Part shown: piece by piece, positions 28,147 to 36,306 of the stretch | How the letters are laid out: the number at the start of each line of letters is the position of its first letter | How positions within the stretch are numbered: position 1 is the first letter of the stretch | NCBI RefSeq assembly: GCF_020215665.1 | Contig: NZ_CP084061.1 | Location: 4,555,001-4,619,000 of the forward strand | Reading direction: 5' to 3' | Source of the DNA: Blautia parvula | GTDB taxonomy: Bacteria > Bacillota > Clostridia > Lachnospirales > Lachnospiraceae | Length of the DNA stretch: 64,000 bases | Made by a program: the position numbers and the translations under genes | The notes under the pieces: model-generated | What the model was told of the DNA's origin: nothing | The model's database searches: none | Seen by the model: the letters and a program-made list of their open reading frames with translations, nothing else

Positions 28147-28919
28147 TGGAGAGACGTAAGTTAAAAGATATTTGCCTGACATGCATATCCCTTATTGCAT
28201 TGGTGGTTCTCTGGGTAATCGTTTCCAACAGTAAGCCTGATTTCTTTCCAACGCCCCAAGCAACCTGGGAAAGATTTTTAAAGATGGCAGAAACGCCAAT
28301 CAGCAAAACAACAATCATAGGACACATATTAATCAGTTTGAAGAGGGTTTTGACTGCTCTTGTTCTGGCGGTTGCCTCAGGAATAGGCATAGGCCTGATC
28401 ATGGGATGGAGCAAAAAGATGAACGCTGTTTTAGGCCCTATATTGACGGCGCTGCGTCCCATTCCTCCAATTGCCTGGATACCATTGGTGATTTTATGGT
28501 TTGGAGTCGGTGAATTTTCGAAGGTTCTGCTGGTATTTATAGGCGCGTTTTTTCCGGTAGTATTGAATACAGCGACCGGTGTAAGCATGGTGGACCCTAT
28601 GTATTTAAATGTAGGCCGTGTTTATAATGCCAATACCTTTCAAATGCTGTGCCATGTGGTTATGCCGGCAGCGCTTCCGGCTATCATGGCAGGAGTAAAG
28701 ATCGCGCTGAGCAGCGGTTGGATGGTGGTTGTGGCAGCAGAAATGATAGCCAGTAAATCAGGTCTCGGATTCCTGATCACAAGGGGGAATGAGAGCTATG
28801 ATGTTGCTCTTGTCCTGTGCGGAATGATACTGATTGGTCTGGTGGGAGCGATTTTAAGTGCGGTTTTTACATTGATGGAAAGGTGGTTATGTCCGTGGAT
28901 GGAAAAGAAAAACGGGTAA
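28146..28919 (+). CDS. ABC transporter permease, SsuC/TauC type (2)
   Basis: A 257-residue permease homologous to its upstream neighbour, with the same LRPIPPIAWIPLVILW segment near residue 105 and a coupling loop VGRVYNANTFQMLCHVVMPAALP near residue 155. Having two different permeases is unusual for TauC-type systems, which are normally homodimers, and goes with the two different ATPases that follow. The start is the ATG fused to the previous stop, with GGAGGG seven bases ahead; an in-frame ATG 15 bases upstream lacks a site. Confidence 0.9.
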   Translation: MERRKLKDICLTCISLIALVVLWVIVSNSKPDFFPTPQATWERFLKMAETPISKTTIIGHILISLKRVLTALVLAVASGIGIGLIMGWSKKMNAVLGPILTALRPIPPIAWIPLVILWFGVGEFSKVLLVFIGAFFPVVLNTATGVSMVDPMYLNVGRVYNANTFQMLCHVVMPAALPAIMAGVKIALSSGWMVVVAAEMIASKSGLGFLITRGNESYDVALVLCGMILIGLVGAILSAVFTLMERWLCPWMEKKNG

Positions 28920-29653
28920 AACTGACATTAAAAAATATATCAAAGTCTTTTTATGCCAGAAAGGAAATCTTCGAGGCAGTGAATAATATTTCCATTGATG
29001 TCTATGAAAATGAATTTCTTGTCATACTGGGTCCCGGTCAATGTGGGAAAAGCGTTCTGCTGAACATAATAAGCGGCCTGGAGAAGCCTACAGCTGGGGA
29101 AGTGAAGTTCCCCAGCAATGATGAAAAAAAGGTTGGTTTTGTTTTCCAGAAGACAGCAGTATTTCCCTGGAAGACAGTCATGCAGAATGTGGAATTTTCC
29201 CAGGAGCTGAAAGGTGTAAATAAAGCGAGACGAAGAGAGCAGGCACAGTATTTGATCGAGCTGGTTGGGTTAAAGGGATTTGAAAATTCCTATCCGCGTC
29301 AGTTGTCAGGAGGGATGAAACAGAGGGTGGGAATTGCCAGGGCTTACTGCAGCGATCCCGATATTTTATTGATGGATGAGCCATTTGGGGCGTTGGATGC
29401 GCAGACACGGTATCAGATGGAGGAGGAAGTGCTCAGAATCTGGGAAAAGGAGAAGCGCACGGTGATTTTTGTCACAAATAATATTGAGGAGGCTGTATAT
29501 CTGGGAGACAGAATCATCCTGCTCAGTGAGTGCCCTGCCTCAGTGAAAGAAATTTATACCCTGGAGGCTCTTCAGCGGCCAAGAGACTATGTAGATACAG
29601 AGTTTCTCAGAATGAGGGAAACAATAGAGAAAAATATGGATTTGGCATTATAA
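28889..29653 (+). CDS. ABC transporter ATPase A, degenerate Walker A and H-loop
   Basis: A 254-residue nucleotide-binding subunit. Walker A is GPGQCGKS (48-55), where the fourth position of GxxGxGK[ST] is Gln instead of Gly. The signature LSGGM (139-143) and Walker B ILLMDEP with Glu164 are canonical. The H-loop position is Asn197 (VTNN) instead of His. So its own ATP-binding half-site is weakened but it donates an intact signature motif to a partner. The start overlaps the permease by 31 bases and has an AAAGGTGG ribosome site. Its partner is the next gene, which is degenerate in the opposite way. Confidence 0.9.
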   Translation: MSVDGKEKRVKLTLKNISKSFYARKEIFEAVNNISIDVYENEFLVILGPGQCGKSVLLNIISGLEKPTAGEVKFPSNDEKKVGFVFQKTAVFPWKTVMQNVEFSQELKGVNKARRREQAQYLIELVGLKGFENSYPRQLSGGMKQRVGIARAYCSDPDILLMDEPFGALDAQTRYQMEEEVLRIWEKEKRTVIFVTNNIEEAVYLGDRIILLSECPASVKEIYTLEALQRPRDYVDTEFLRMRETIEKNMDLAL

Positions 29654-29672
29654 AAGAAGGCAGGATGCACAT

Positions 29673-30416
29673 ATGGGAGAAGAGGTAAAGGTAAGGGTAG
29701 AAAACCTGACAAAGTGTTTTGGGGATTTAAGAGTTCTTGATAAGGTTTCCTTCCAGATAAAAAAAGGAGAGTTTGTATGTATCGTGGGTCCTACAGGCTG
29801 CGGAAAGACAACATTCTTAAGACTTTTAACGAAGCTTACAGAGCCCACGTCCGGAGAAATTTACATAGACGGTGAGCCGGCTGATCCTCAGAAACATAAT
29901 ATATCCTTTGTGTTTCAGGAACCTTCAGCTTTTCCGTGGCTGACCGCAGAGGAAAATATTGAATATGGGCTGAAGGTCAAAAAGAGGCCGGCCCGTGAAA
30001 TAAAAGCGCAGTCTGACAAAATCATTGGCTTACTTGGATTGGAAAAGTTTCGCAAAGCATATCCTCACGAGATGTCAGTGAGTATGGAGCAGAGGGTTGT
30101 GATTGGCAGGGCATTTGCTATGAACCCTGATTTGCTGCTGATGGATGAGCCGTATGGGCAGATGGATATTAAAATGAGATATTTCCTGGAAGATGAGGTG
30201 ATCAAACTCTGGAAGGCAACAGGCAGTACTGTCCTGTTTATCACCCACAACTTGGAAGAGGCAGTATATCTGGCGGAAAAAATACTGATCCTGTCGAATA
30301 AACCCGCAAGGGTAAAAGATGAAGTGGTAGTAGAGCTTCCGAGACCAAGGGATATTGCAGATGAGAAATTTGTTGAGATCAGGAAAAAGATAACAGAAGA
30401 GATTAAGTGGTGGTAA
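29673..30416 (+). CDS. ABC transporter ATPase B, degenerate signature motif
   Basis: A 247-residue nucleotide-binding subunit. Walker A GPTGCGKT (39-46), Walker B LLLMDEP with Glu159 and the H-loop His192 (ITHN) are all intact. The signature, normally LSGGQ/LSGGM, reads MSVSMEQ (134-140), and the D-loop is GQMD instead of GALD. It therefore supplies a working catalytic half-site but a poor signature. Combined with ATPase A this predicts a heterodimer with one catalytic and one degenerate ATP site. It starts 19 bases after its partner with a GGCAGGA site. Confidence 0.9.
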   Translation: MGEEVKVRVENLTKCFGDLRVLDKVSFQIKKGEFVCIVGPTGCGKTTFLRLLTKLTEPTSGEIYIDGEPADPQKHNISFVFQEPSAFPWLTAEENIEYGLKVKKRPAREIKAQSDKIIGLLGLEKFRKAYPHEMSVSMEQRVVIGRAFAMNPDLLLMDEPYGQMDIKMRYFLEDEVIKLWKATGSTVLFITHNLEEAVYLAEKILILSNKPARVKDEVVVELPRPRDIADEKFVEIRKKITEEIKWW

Positions 30417-30456
30417 GACGTGTTTAGCGGGTGCAGAGAGAGGCGAAGGAATATAC

Positions 30457-31233
30457 ATGAAAAATCTGAGAGATAAAAAAGTGCTGGTGACCGGAGGCGC
30501 ACAGGGAATTGGATATGCGGTTGCTGAGTGTTTTGCAAAAGAAGGTGCGGATGTTTTTATTGGTGATATCAAAATCCAAAATGCAGAGGAAGCAGCAAAA
30601 GCGCTGCATGAGAAGTACGGTATTAACACCGGAGCTTATATGCTGGATGTGAGTGACAGAAAAAGTATTGCTTCCTGTTTTGAAAGATTCGGAAAGGAAC
30701 AGAAGGTTCTGGATATTTTGGTTAATAACGCAGGGGTGCAGATTCGTATGCCTTCCCTCGAATTTGAGGAAGAGAAGTGGGACCTGCTTATGAACATCAA
30801 CTTAAAAGGAGCTTTTTTCTGTGCCCAGGAAGCGGCGAATATCATGAAGGACAAAGGCGGTGCCATTGTAAATATATCATCAGGAACTTCTACTGAGACC
30901 CTGCCCGGAAGAGCACCGTACTGTATCAGCAAGGCGGGCATTAACGGTTTGACTGCTGTTCTGGCTTCTGAGTGGGCCAAATATCATATTCGGGTGAATG
31001 CGGTTGCCCCCGGGTGGATTTTAACTCAGCTGTTATTAGACGGGATGAATATGGGAATCGTCAGTGAGAAACAGATACTGGCAGCGGTTCCCATGAAGAG
31101 GCTGGCAGATGTCAGTGAGATTGCAGAACCTGTGGTGTTCCTCGCTTCAGATGAAGCCAGTTATGTGACGGGTCAGACCTTGTTTGTAGACGGAGGGCAG
31201 TCTGCTCTTGGCCTGCCGGATATTGAATTATGA
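30457..31233 (+). CDS. Short-chain dehydrogenase/reductase
   Basis: A 258-residue classical SDR. The NAD(P)-binding motif TGGAQGIG (12-19), NNAG (90-93) and the catalytic Ser142, Tyr155 and Lys159 (YCISK) are all present. Aspartate-rich DIKI after beta-strand 2 favours NAD(H). SDRs of this size oxidise or reduce a secondary hydroxyl of sugars, polyols or hydroxy acids. It is the first enzyme after the importer genes, so it may act early on the imported compound, but the substrate is unknown. Confidence 0.92.
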   Translation: MKNLRDKKVLVTGGAQGIGYAVAECFAKEGADVFIGDIKIQNAEEAAKALHEKYGINTGAYMLDVSDRKSIASCFERFGKEQKVLDILVNNAGVQIRMPSLEFEEEKWDLLMNINLKGAFFCAQEAANIMKDKGGAIVNISSGTSTETLPGRAPYCISKAGINGLTAVLASEWAKYHIRVNAVAPGWILTQLLLDGMNMGIVSEKQILAAVPMKRLADVSEIAEPVVFLASDEASYVTGQTLFVDGGQSALGLPDIEL

Positions 31234-31245
31234 GGAGGTGTGAGA

Positions 31246-32079
31246 ATGAGGCAGCAGAATAGTGTAGAAGAAATCATCAGACATGCACAGCAGATACGGA
31301 GGAATACGATTATCAGTCTGCACAGTGCAGGTTCCGGGCATCCTGGCGGGGCTTTGTCTATGGTTGAGATCATAGCAGTGCTGTATTTTTATGAGATGAA
31401 TATCAGTCCGGACAAGCCGGAAGAAATGAATCGTGATCGTTTTGTTTTGTCAAAGGGACACGCGGCACCGGCTTACTATGCCGCATTGGCAGAACGGGGA
31501 TATTTTGAAAAGAGTGCTTTGACCACACTTAGAAAAATGGGCAGTATGCTGCAGGGACATCCGGATATGAAAAAGGTACCGGGAGTTGATATGTCCACAG
31601 GTTCCCTGGGCCAGGGTATATCTGCAGCATGCGGTATGGCTCATTATGCAAAAAAGACAGGAAAAGATTACAGGGTTTACTGCATAATAGGGGACGGAGA
31701 AATGCAGGAAGGACAGGTATGGGAGGCGTTTATGAGTGCCGGTCATTTTAAACTGGATAATCTGGTAGTGTTTTTGGATAACAATAATCTGCAGATTGAC
31801 GGGAGGGTAGATGAGGTTATGTCCATATATCCTGTAAAAGAAAAGCTGCAGGCATTCGGATGGCATGTAGAGGAGACAGACGGTCACAATGTCAAAGGGT
31901 TGATAGAAACTCTGGACCGTGTCAGACAGGTGAGAGACCAGCCTGCTTTTATAATAGGAAAAACAACAAAAGGTAAGGGGGTATCTTTTATGGAGAATCA
32001 GGCAGGGTGGCATGGAGCAGCTATTAATGACGAACAGTTTGAACAGGCAATGAAAGAATTGGGGGAGGCGTGCGTATGA
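31246..32079 (+). CDS. Transketolase, N-terminal (ThDP-PP) subunit
   Basis: A 277-residue subunit of a split transketolase. It carries the diphosphate-binding domain: GHPGG (31-35), SKGHAAPAYYA near residue 69, and the ThDP/Mg motif GDGEMQEG (149-156) followed by the conserved NNN near 179. Transketolases transfer a two-carbon ketol unit between sugars. Start at 31246 follows AGGAGG; a GTG six bases upstream is less well spaced. It overlaps the C-terminal subunit gene by four bases, so both are made together. Confidence 0.95.
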   Translation: MRQQNSVEEIIRHAQQIRRNTIISLHSAGSGHPGGALSMVEIIAVLYFYEMNISPDKPEEMNRDRFVLSKGHAAPAYYAALAERGYFEKSALTTLRKMGSMLQGHPDMKKVPGVDMSTGSLGQGISAACGMAHYAKKTGKDYRVYCIIGDGEMQEGQVWEAFMSAGHFKLDNLVVFLDNNNLQIDGRVDEVMSIYPVKEKLQAFGWHVEETDGHNVKGLIETLDRVRQVRDQPAFIIGKTTKGKGVSFMENQAGWHGAAINDEQFEQAMKELGEACV

Positions 32080-33020
32080 GTTCAACAAGAGAAGCATATG
32101 GTGCTGCGCTGACTGAATTAGCGGAAAAATATGAATTCTTTGTTTTTGATGCAGATTTATCCAAGGCAACCCAGACAATACATTTTGCGAAAAAATATCC
32201 TGACCGGTTTACAGATATGGGTATTGCTGAATGTAATATGATGGGATATGCAGCGGGGTACGCGGCCAGCGGAGCTGTGGTATTTGCAAGCACTTTTGCT
32301 GCCTTTGCAGCGGGCAGGGCATATGATCAGATCAGAAACAGTATAGCCTATCCAAATCTGAATGTTAAGATTGCAGCTACACATGGAGGAGTGTTGATCG
32401 GTGCGGATGGGGGTTCCCATCAGTGTGTAGAAGACCTGGCTCTTATGAGAGCAGTACCTAATATGACTATACTCTATCCGGCAGATACCATAGAGACAAA
32501 AAAATGTGTGGAGGAGGCAATCAACCATAAGGGACCTGTTTATCTCCGATTTGGCAGGCTGGATTCTCCGGAAATATACACTGAAAAAAAAGATTGCAGG
32601 GCAAGCATCGGGAAAGGAACGCTGCTGCGTGAGGGACAGGATTTAACTATCGTAGCTGCAGGAGATTTGGTAAGCAGAGCACTGGAAGCTGCAAAGGAAA
32701 TGGAGAAAAACGGTATCTGTGCGGATGTCATTGATATGGCATCTGTCAAACCAGTTGATGCGGAGCTGCTTTTGGATTCCGTTAGGAAAACGGGATGCGC
32801 AGTGACTGCAGAGGATCACAATATACTGGGAGGATTAGGCGGAGCAGTCAGTGAAGTGCTTTCCAAAAACTATCCCGTACCTGTAGAGATGGTCGGAATA
32901 CAGGATATGTTCGGATGTTCAGGTACACCCAAAGAGCTGGCAGAACATTATGGACTTACTATTGAAAATATTGTTGCGGCTGCACACCGTGTGATCAGGA
33001 GAAAAGAAGGGAAATCATGA
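32076..33020 (+). CDS. Transketolase, C-terminal (pyrimidine-binding) subunit
   Basis: A 314-residue partner subunit with the pyrimidine-binding domain (GIAECNMMGYAAG near residue 50, containing the catalytic Glu; ADGGSHQCVEDLALMR near residue 110) and the C-terminal transketolase domain (from about 190; AEDHNILGGLGGAVSE near residue 247). Together with the upstream gene it forms a full enzyme, an arrangement common in Clostridia and Archaea and also seen in dedicated catabolic operons. Its ATG overlaps the previous stop by ATGA. Confidence 0.95.
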   Translation: MSSTREAYGAALTELAEKYEFFVFDADLSKATQTIHFAKKYPDRFTDMGIAECNMMGYAAGYAASGAVVFASTFAAFAAGRAYDQIRNSIAYPNLNVKIAATHGGVLIGADGGSHQCVEDLALMRAVPNMTILYPADTIETKKCVEEAINHKGPVYLRFGRLDSPEIYTEKKDCRASIGKGTLLREGQDLTIVAAGDLVSRALEAAKEMEKNGICADVIDMASVKPVDAELLLDSVRKTGCAVTAEDHNILGGLGGAVSEVLSKNYPVPVEMVGIQDMFGCSGTPKELAEHYGLTIENIVAAAHRVIRRKEGKS

Positions 33021-34039
33021 GAAAAATAGTATTTGAAAGTCCTATGAAAGCCGTGGTCCGACAGGCTGATAAGCCTGTATGCGGCAGGGGTCAGGTTTTA
33101 CTGAAAATGAGACGGATTGGTGTATGCGGAACGGATATTCAGGTATTTGCCGGAAAAAATCGGTATATGGAATTTCCTGTTGTGCCGTTTCATGAGGGAA
33201 TTGCCATAGTGGAAGAGACAGGGGAAGACGTGAACGACCTAGAACCGGGCAGTCTGGTCACAATCCGCCCCATTCTGAGCTGCAACATGTGTTATTCCTG
33301 CAGAAAAGGAAAGAAAAATGCCTGCATGAATTTTAATTCGTTAGGTGTTCAGTCTGATGGTCTTGGTGCAGATTATTTTGTGATAAGCAGGGAGTATGTT
33401 TACCCTCTGGAACAGGATGCGGATCTGGATAAAGTTATTTTTATCGAACCTTTTGCTGTGGGAGTACACGCGGCTTATCAGGGCGATGTGGAAGGAAAGG
33501 AAGTTTTAGTCGTAGGGGGCGGTACAATTGGAAATTTTACGGCCCAGGCATGTATGCTGGCCGGGGCAAAAAAGACTGCAATCTGCGATATCAGCCGTGA
33601 AAAGATCAGAATGGCAGAGAAGTCAGGGATTGATTTTGCCATTGATACATCGAATCTTACTTTGGTACAGGCAGCCCGGCAATGTTTTGAGGAATTTCCG
33701 GATGTCATCATTGACTGTGCAGCAGTACCGGCAGTTTTTACACAGATTCTGGAGCTGGCGGGAAAGACAACCACTGTAGTTATCGTAGGGAATTACAGTG
33801 TTCCGGTGCAGGCAGACATTGCAAAAATACAGAGAAACGAACTTACAGTGAAAGGGTGTATCACGTATCGGGAGGAGGACTTTATAAGAGCCAGGGACTT
33901 GATAGAGGAAGGCAGGGTTTATTTGGACGGGTTTATATCAAAAAGGTATCGGTTTTCCCAGGTTCAGGAAATGATGGAACAGGCATTGAAAAATAAAGGT
34001 ATCAATATGAAGACGATCATGGATTTTGAGGGGGAATGA
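33017..34039 (+). CDS. Zinc-dependent medium-chain dehydrogenase (sorbitol/threonine dehydrogenase-like)
   Basis: A 340-residue MDR-family enzyme. Catalytic zinc ligands are Cys37 (GVCGTD), His59 and Glu60 (FHEG); structural zinc cysteines are 89, 92, 95 and 103. A Rossmann motif GGGTIGNF lies near residue 160. The usual GHE is FHE here. Enzymes of this class oxidise a secondary hydroxyl of polyols, threonine or sugar acids with NAD(P). It overlaps the transketolase gene by four bases and lies in the middle of the pathway operon. Substrate unknown. Confidence 0.9.
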   Translation: MRKIVFESPMKAVVRQADKPVCGRGQVLLKMRRIGVCGTDIQVFAGKNRYMEFPVVPFHEGIAIVEETGEDVNDLEPGSLVTIRPILSCNMCYSCRKGKKNACMNFNSLGVQSDGLGADYFVISREYVYPLEQDADLDKVIFIEPFAVGVHAAYQGDVEGKEVLVVGGGTIGNFTAQACMLAGAKKTAICDISREKIRMAEKSGIDFAIDTSNLTLVQAARQCFEEFPDVIIDCAAVPAVFTQILELAGKTTTVVIVGNYSVPVQADIAKIQRNELTVKGCITYREEDFIRARDLIEEGRVYLDGFISKRYRFSQVQEMMEQALKNKGINMKTIMDFEGE

Positions 34040-34041
34040 TA

Positions 34042-34701
34042 ATGTACCATATAGCGCCTACAATGCTGTGCGCGGACTTGTTCAAAATGAGGGAAAGTAT
34101 GGAGCTACTGGATAAGCTGGGAATTGACTGGTTTCATATAGACGTTATGGATGGGAATTTTGTACCTAATTTTGCATTTGGCACAGATTTTCTAAGGCAG
34201 ATGACAACAGTGGGTAAAAGCCCGTTTTATTTACATCTGATGGCTGCCAGGCCTGAGGAATATGTGGATTTATTTGCAGAACTTGGAGTGGAGTATTATT
34301 GCTTTCATTATGAATGTACCAAAAATCCCTTCCGGCTGTGCCAGCAGATAAAAAAGCAGGGGATGAAGGCAGCGGCAGCGCTAAATCCGGCAACACCAGT
34401 CCAATTTCTAAGGGATTTGATTCCTTATCTGGATGCGGTCACACTTATGTCAGTGGAGCCGGGGTTTTCCGGGCAGCGTTTTATGGAATTTACATATCAG
34501 AGAATTAAAGAGTTAAGAGCTTTGGCAGACGGATTTAAGTTACTGATCGAGGTGGATGGCGGTATAGACATTGAAATAGCAAAGAAGTGTATAGATGCCG
34601 GATGTGATGTTGTAGTAGGAGGATATTTTACACTGTTTCAGAAGGGAAAGTCAATAGAGAAAAATTACGAGACGTTTCGGCAGGCAGTTAGGAATCGATA
34701 A
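34042..34701 (+). CDS. Ribulose-phosphate 3-epimerase-like TIM-barrel epimerase
   Basis: A 219-residue member of the Rpe family. The metal and catalytic residues are kept: HIDVMDG near residue 34, HLMAA near 67 and EVDGG near 172, plus the barrel marker NPATP. It departs from housekeeping Rpe in the mobile loop (VEPGFSGQ instead of NPGFGGQ), in the N-terminal PTMLCAD, and most clearly in the C-terminal phosphate-holding loop, where the usual AGSAIF reads GGYFTLF. In these features it is nearer to AlsE-like hexulose-phosphate epimerases. The start at 34042 is preferred over 34036 because of spacing to AGGGGG. Confidence 0.85.
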   Translation: MYHIAPTMLCADLFKMRESMELLDKLGIDWFHIDVMDGNFVPNFAFGTDFLRQMTTVGKSPFYLHLMAARPEEYVDLFAELGVEYYCFHYECTKNPFRLCQQIKKQGMKAAAALNPATPVQFLRDLIPYLDAVTLMSVEPGFSGQRFMEFTYQRIKELRALADGFKLLIEVDGGIDIEIAKKCIDAGCDVVVGGYFTLFQKGKSIEKNYETFRQAVRNR

Positions 34702-34717
34702 TCAGGGAGATAAGGGT

Positions 34718-35443
34718 ATGGAGTTAGAACAGTTGAAACAAATGGTGGTGGAGGCAAATAAAGAATTGCCCCGCCGGGAATTAGTCAAGTATTCCTGGGG
34801 AAATGTAAGTGCGGTAGACAGGGAAAGAGGGATTATTGTTATAAAGCCTGTGGGGGTACCTTATGAGGAGCTGACCACTGAGAATGTCAGTGTTGTCACT
34901 CTGGATGGAAAATTGCTGGGGAAATCGTGGGAACCATCAGTAGATCTGGATATTCACAGAGCAATATATGAGAATTTTGAGGGTGTCAGTGCTATTGTCC
35001 ATACACACTCCACATATGCGACAGTTTTGGCTCAGCTTCGGCGTTCATTGGTCTGTTTTGGGACCACGCATGCAGATTATTTTGCCGGTGATATTCCCTG
35101 TGTCAGGGAATTAAGTGATGATGAGGTTGTCAATAAGTATGAGTGGAATACTGGAATGACAATCGTTGAGTTTTTCAAGGAGAATAAAATTTCCCCTGAG
35201 GACATTCCGGCTGCGTTGACACCGGGACATGGACCGTTTACGTGGGGCAGTGATGTGTGGGATGCTGTACACAAATCGGTTGTATTGGAGGAGATAAGCA
35301 AAATGGCAGTCCACATGCTGTGTATAGATAAAAATGCACAGCCTCTGAAGCGTATTGTCGCTGACAGGCATTATGACAGAAAACATGGCGCTAACGCATC
35401 TTTTACAAGAGATGATTATGGACATGGAATGGTACAGAGATAA
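34718..35443 (+). CDS. L-ribulose-5-phosphate 4-epimerase-like protein (class II aldolase fold)
   Basis: A 241-residue relative of AraD/UlaF/SgbE. Zinc ligands and acid residues align at nearly the same numbers as E. coli AraD: Asp76, His95, His97, Asp120, Glu142 and His171. However two positions that hold the substrate phosphate in AraD are valine here (KPVG at residue 45 for KPSG, and SVD at residue 75 for SSD), and the catalytic C-terminal Tyr229 appears to be Phe229 (HGANASF). The C-terminus is ten residues longer than AraD. The fold and family are firm; AraD activity itself is doubtful. It lies 16 bases after the Rpe-like gene. Confidence 0.88.
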   Translation: MELEQLKQMVVEANKELPRRELVKYSWGNVSAVDRERGIIVIKPVGVPYEELTTENVSVVTLDGKLLGKSWEPSVDLDIHRAIYENFEGVSAIVHTHSTYATVLAQLRRSLVCFGTTHADYFAGDIPCVRELSDDEVVNKYEWNTGMTIVEFFKENKISPEDIPAALTPGHGPFTWGSDVWDAVHKSVVLEEISKMAVHMLCIDKNAQPLKRIVADRHYDRKHGANASFTRDDYGHGMVQR

Positions 35444-35465
35444 AATGATTGGGGGACTTCACAGA

Positions 35466-36305
35466 ATGAAGTATATTTTTGCAAATTTGAAACGGTTTGA
35501 TATACCAAAAGAAATGGATGGAATTAATACATTGGCACCAGTCAGCTTGTGGGGAAGTTATCTGACAGGCCAGATACGGGAAACGATGAACCAATATTCC
35601 GCTCAGGCAGAATTTGCTGTTTTCTATCCCGAGGCTTATCTGCTTCAGGCAGCAGACGCAAAGGCAGCAGAGGATGGTTGGAAAGTCGGGGTACAGGGGA
35701 TTTATAGGGAAGATACGGAGAAAGGCGGAAACTTTGGGGCATTTACTACGAACAGGACAGCCAAGAGTGTAAAATCTATGGGATGTGAATATGTTCTGAT
35801 AGGTCACTGTGAGGAACGAATGGATAAAGCCGGAGTTCTGGCCCATGCGGGTATTACTGATTCAGAGGCTGTGAACAGAATCTTAAATGAAGAGGTTGTC
35901 TGTGCAGTTAAAGCAGGTCTTTCTGTCCTGTATTGTGTCGGGGAAACAGAAGCAGAACAGAACAGATGGCAGGATGTTATAGGGGAACAGCTGGATGTGG
36001 GGCTTAATGATGTGGACTTATCAGGTATTTCCGTTGCATATGAACCACTTTGGGCAATTGGACCGGGAAAACCAGTGCCGGATTCAGATTATATAACTAA
36101 AATCGCCTCATTTATTAAATCTCGGACAGATGGCTGTCCTGTGATATACGGAGGTGGTCTGAAAGAGGAAAATGCCCGTATGCTGGCAGAAATACCATGT
36201 GTGGATGGAGGCCTTATCGGACTTACAAAATTCAGCGGGGATATCGGATTTTATCCGGACGGATTTGCATCTATCGTTGAAAAATATCTGGGGGAGGGTA
36301 AATAA
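35466..36305 (+). CDS. Triosephosphate isomerase-family protein, divergent
   Basis: A 279-residue TIM-family isomerase, longer than the usual 250. The catalytic Lys (NLKRFD near residue 9), His (GHCEER for GHSERR) and Glu (AYEPLWAIGPG) are recognisable. The phosphate-gripping parts are altered: loop 7 reads GGGLKEEN where GGS is normal, and loop 8 reads IGLTKFSG where VGGASL is normal. Relatives such as Brucella EryH work on four-carbon sugar phosphates, so an aldose-ketose isomerase for another substrate is likely. The start at 35466 was chosen at the motif-bearing N-terminus with GGGGGA upstream; the frame is open into araD-like. Confidence 0.85.
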   Translation: MKYIFANLKRFDIPKEMDGINTLAPVSLWGSYLTGQIRETMNQYSAQAEFAVFYPEAYLLQAADAKAAEDGWKVGVQGIYREDTEKGGNFGAFTTNRTAKSVKSMGCEYVLIGHCEERMDKAGVLAHAGITDSEAVNRILNEEVVCAVKAGLSVLYCVGETEAEQNRWQDVIGEQLDVGLNDVDLSGISVAYEPLWAIGPGKPVPDSDYITKIASFIKSRTDGCPVIYGGGLKEENARMLAEIPCVDGGLIGLTKFSGDIGFYPDGFASIVEKYLGEGK

Positions 36306-36306
36306 G

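Noticed and set aside
34036-34044. ATG at 34036 as the start of the Rpe-like gene
   Set aside because: It lies one base after the AGGGGG ribosome site, too close; the ATG at 34042 has normal spacing.
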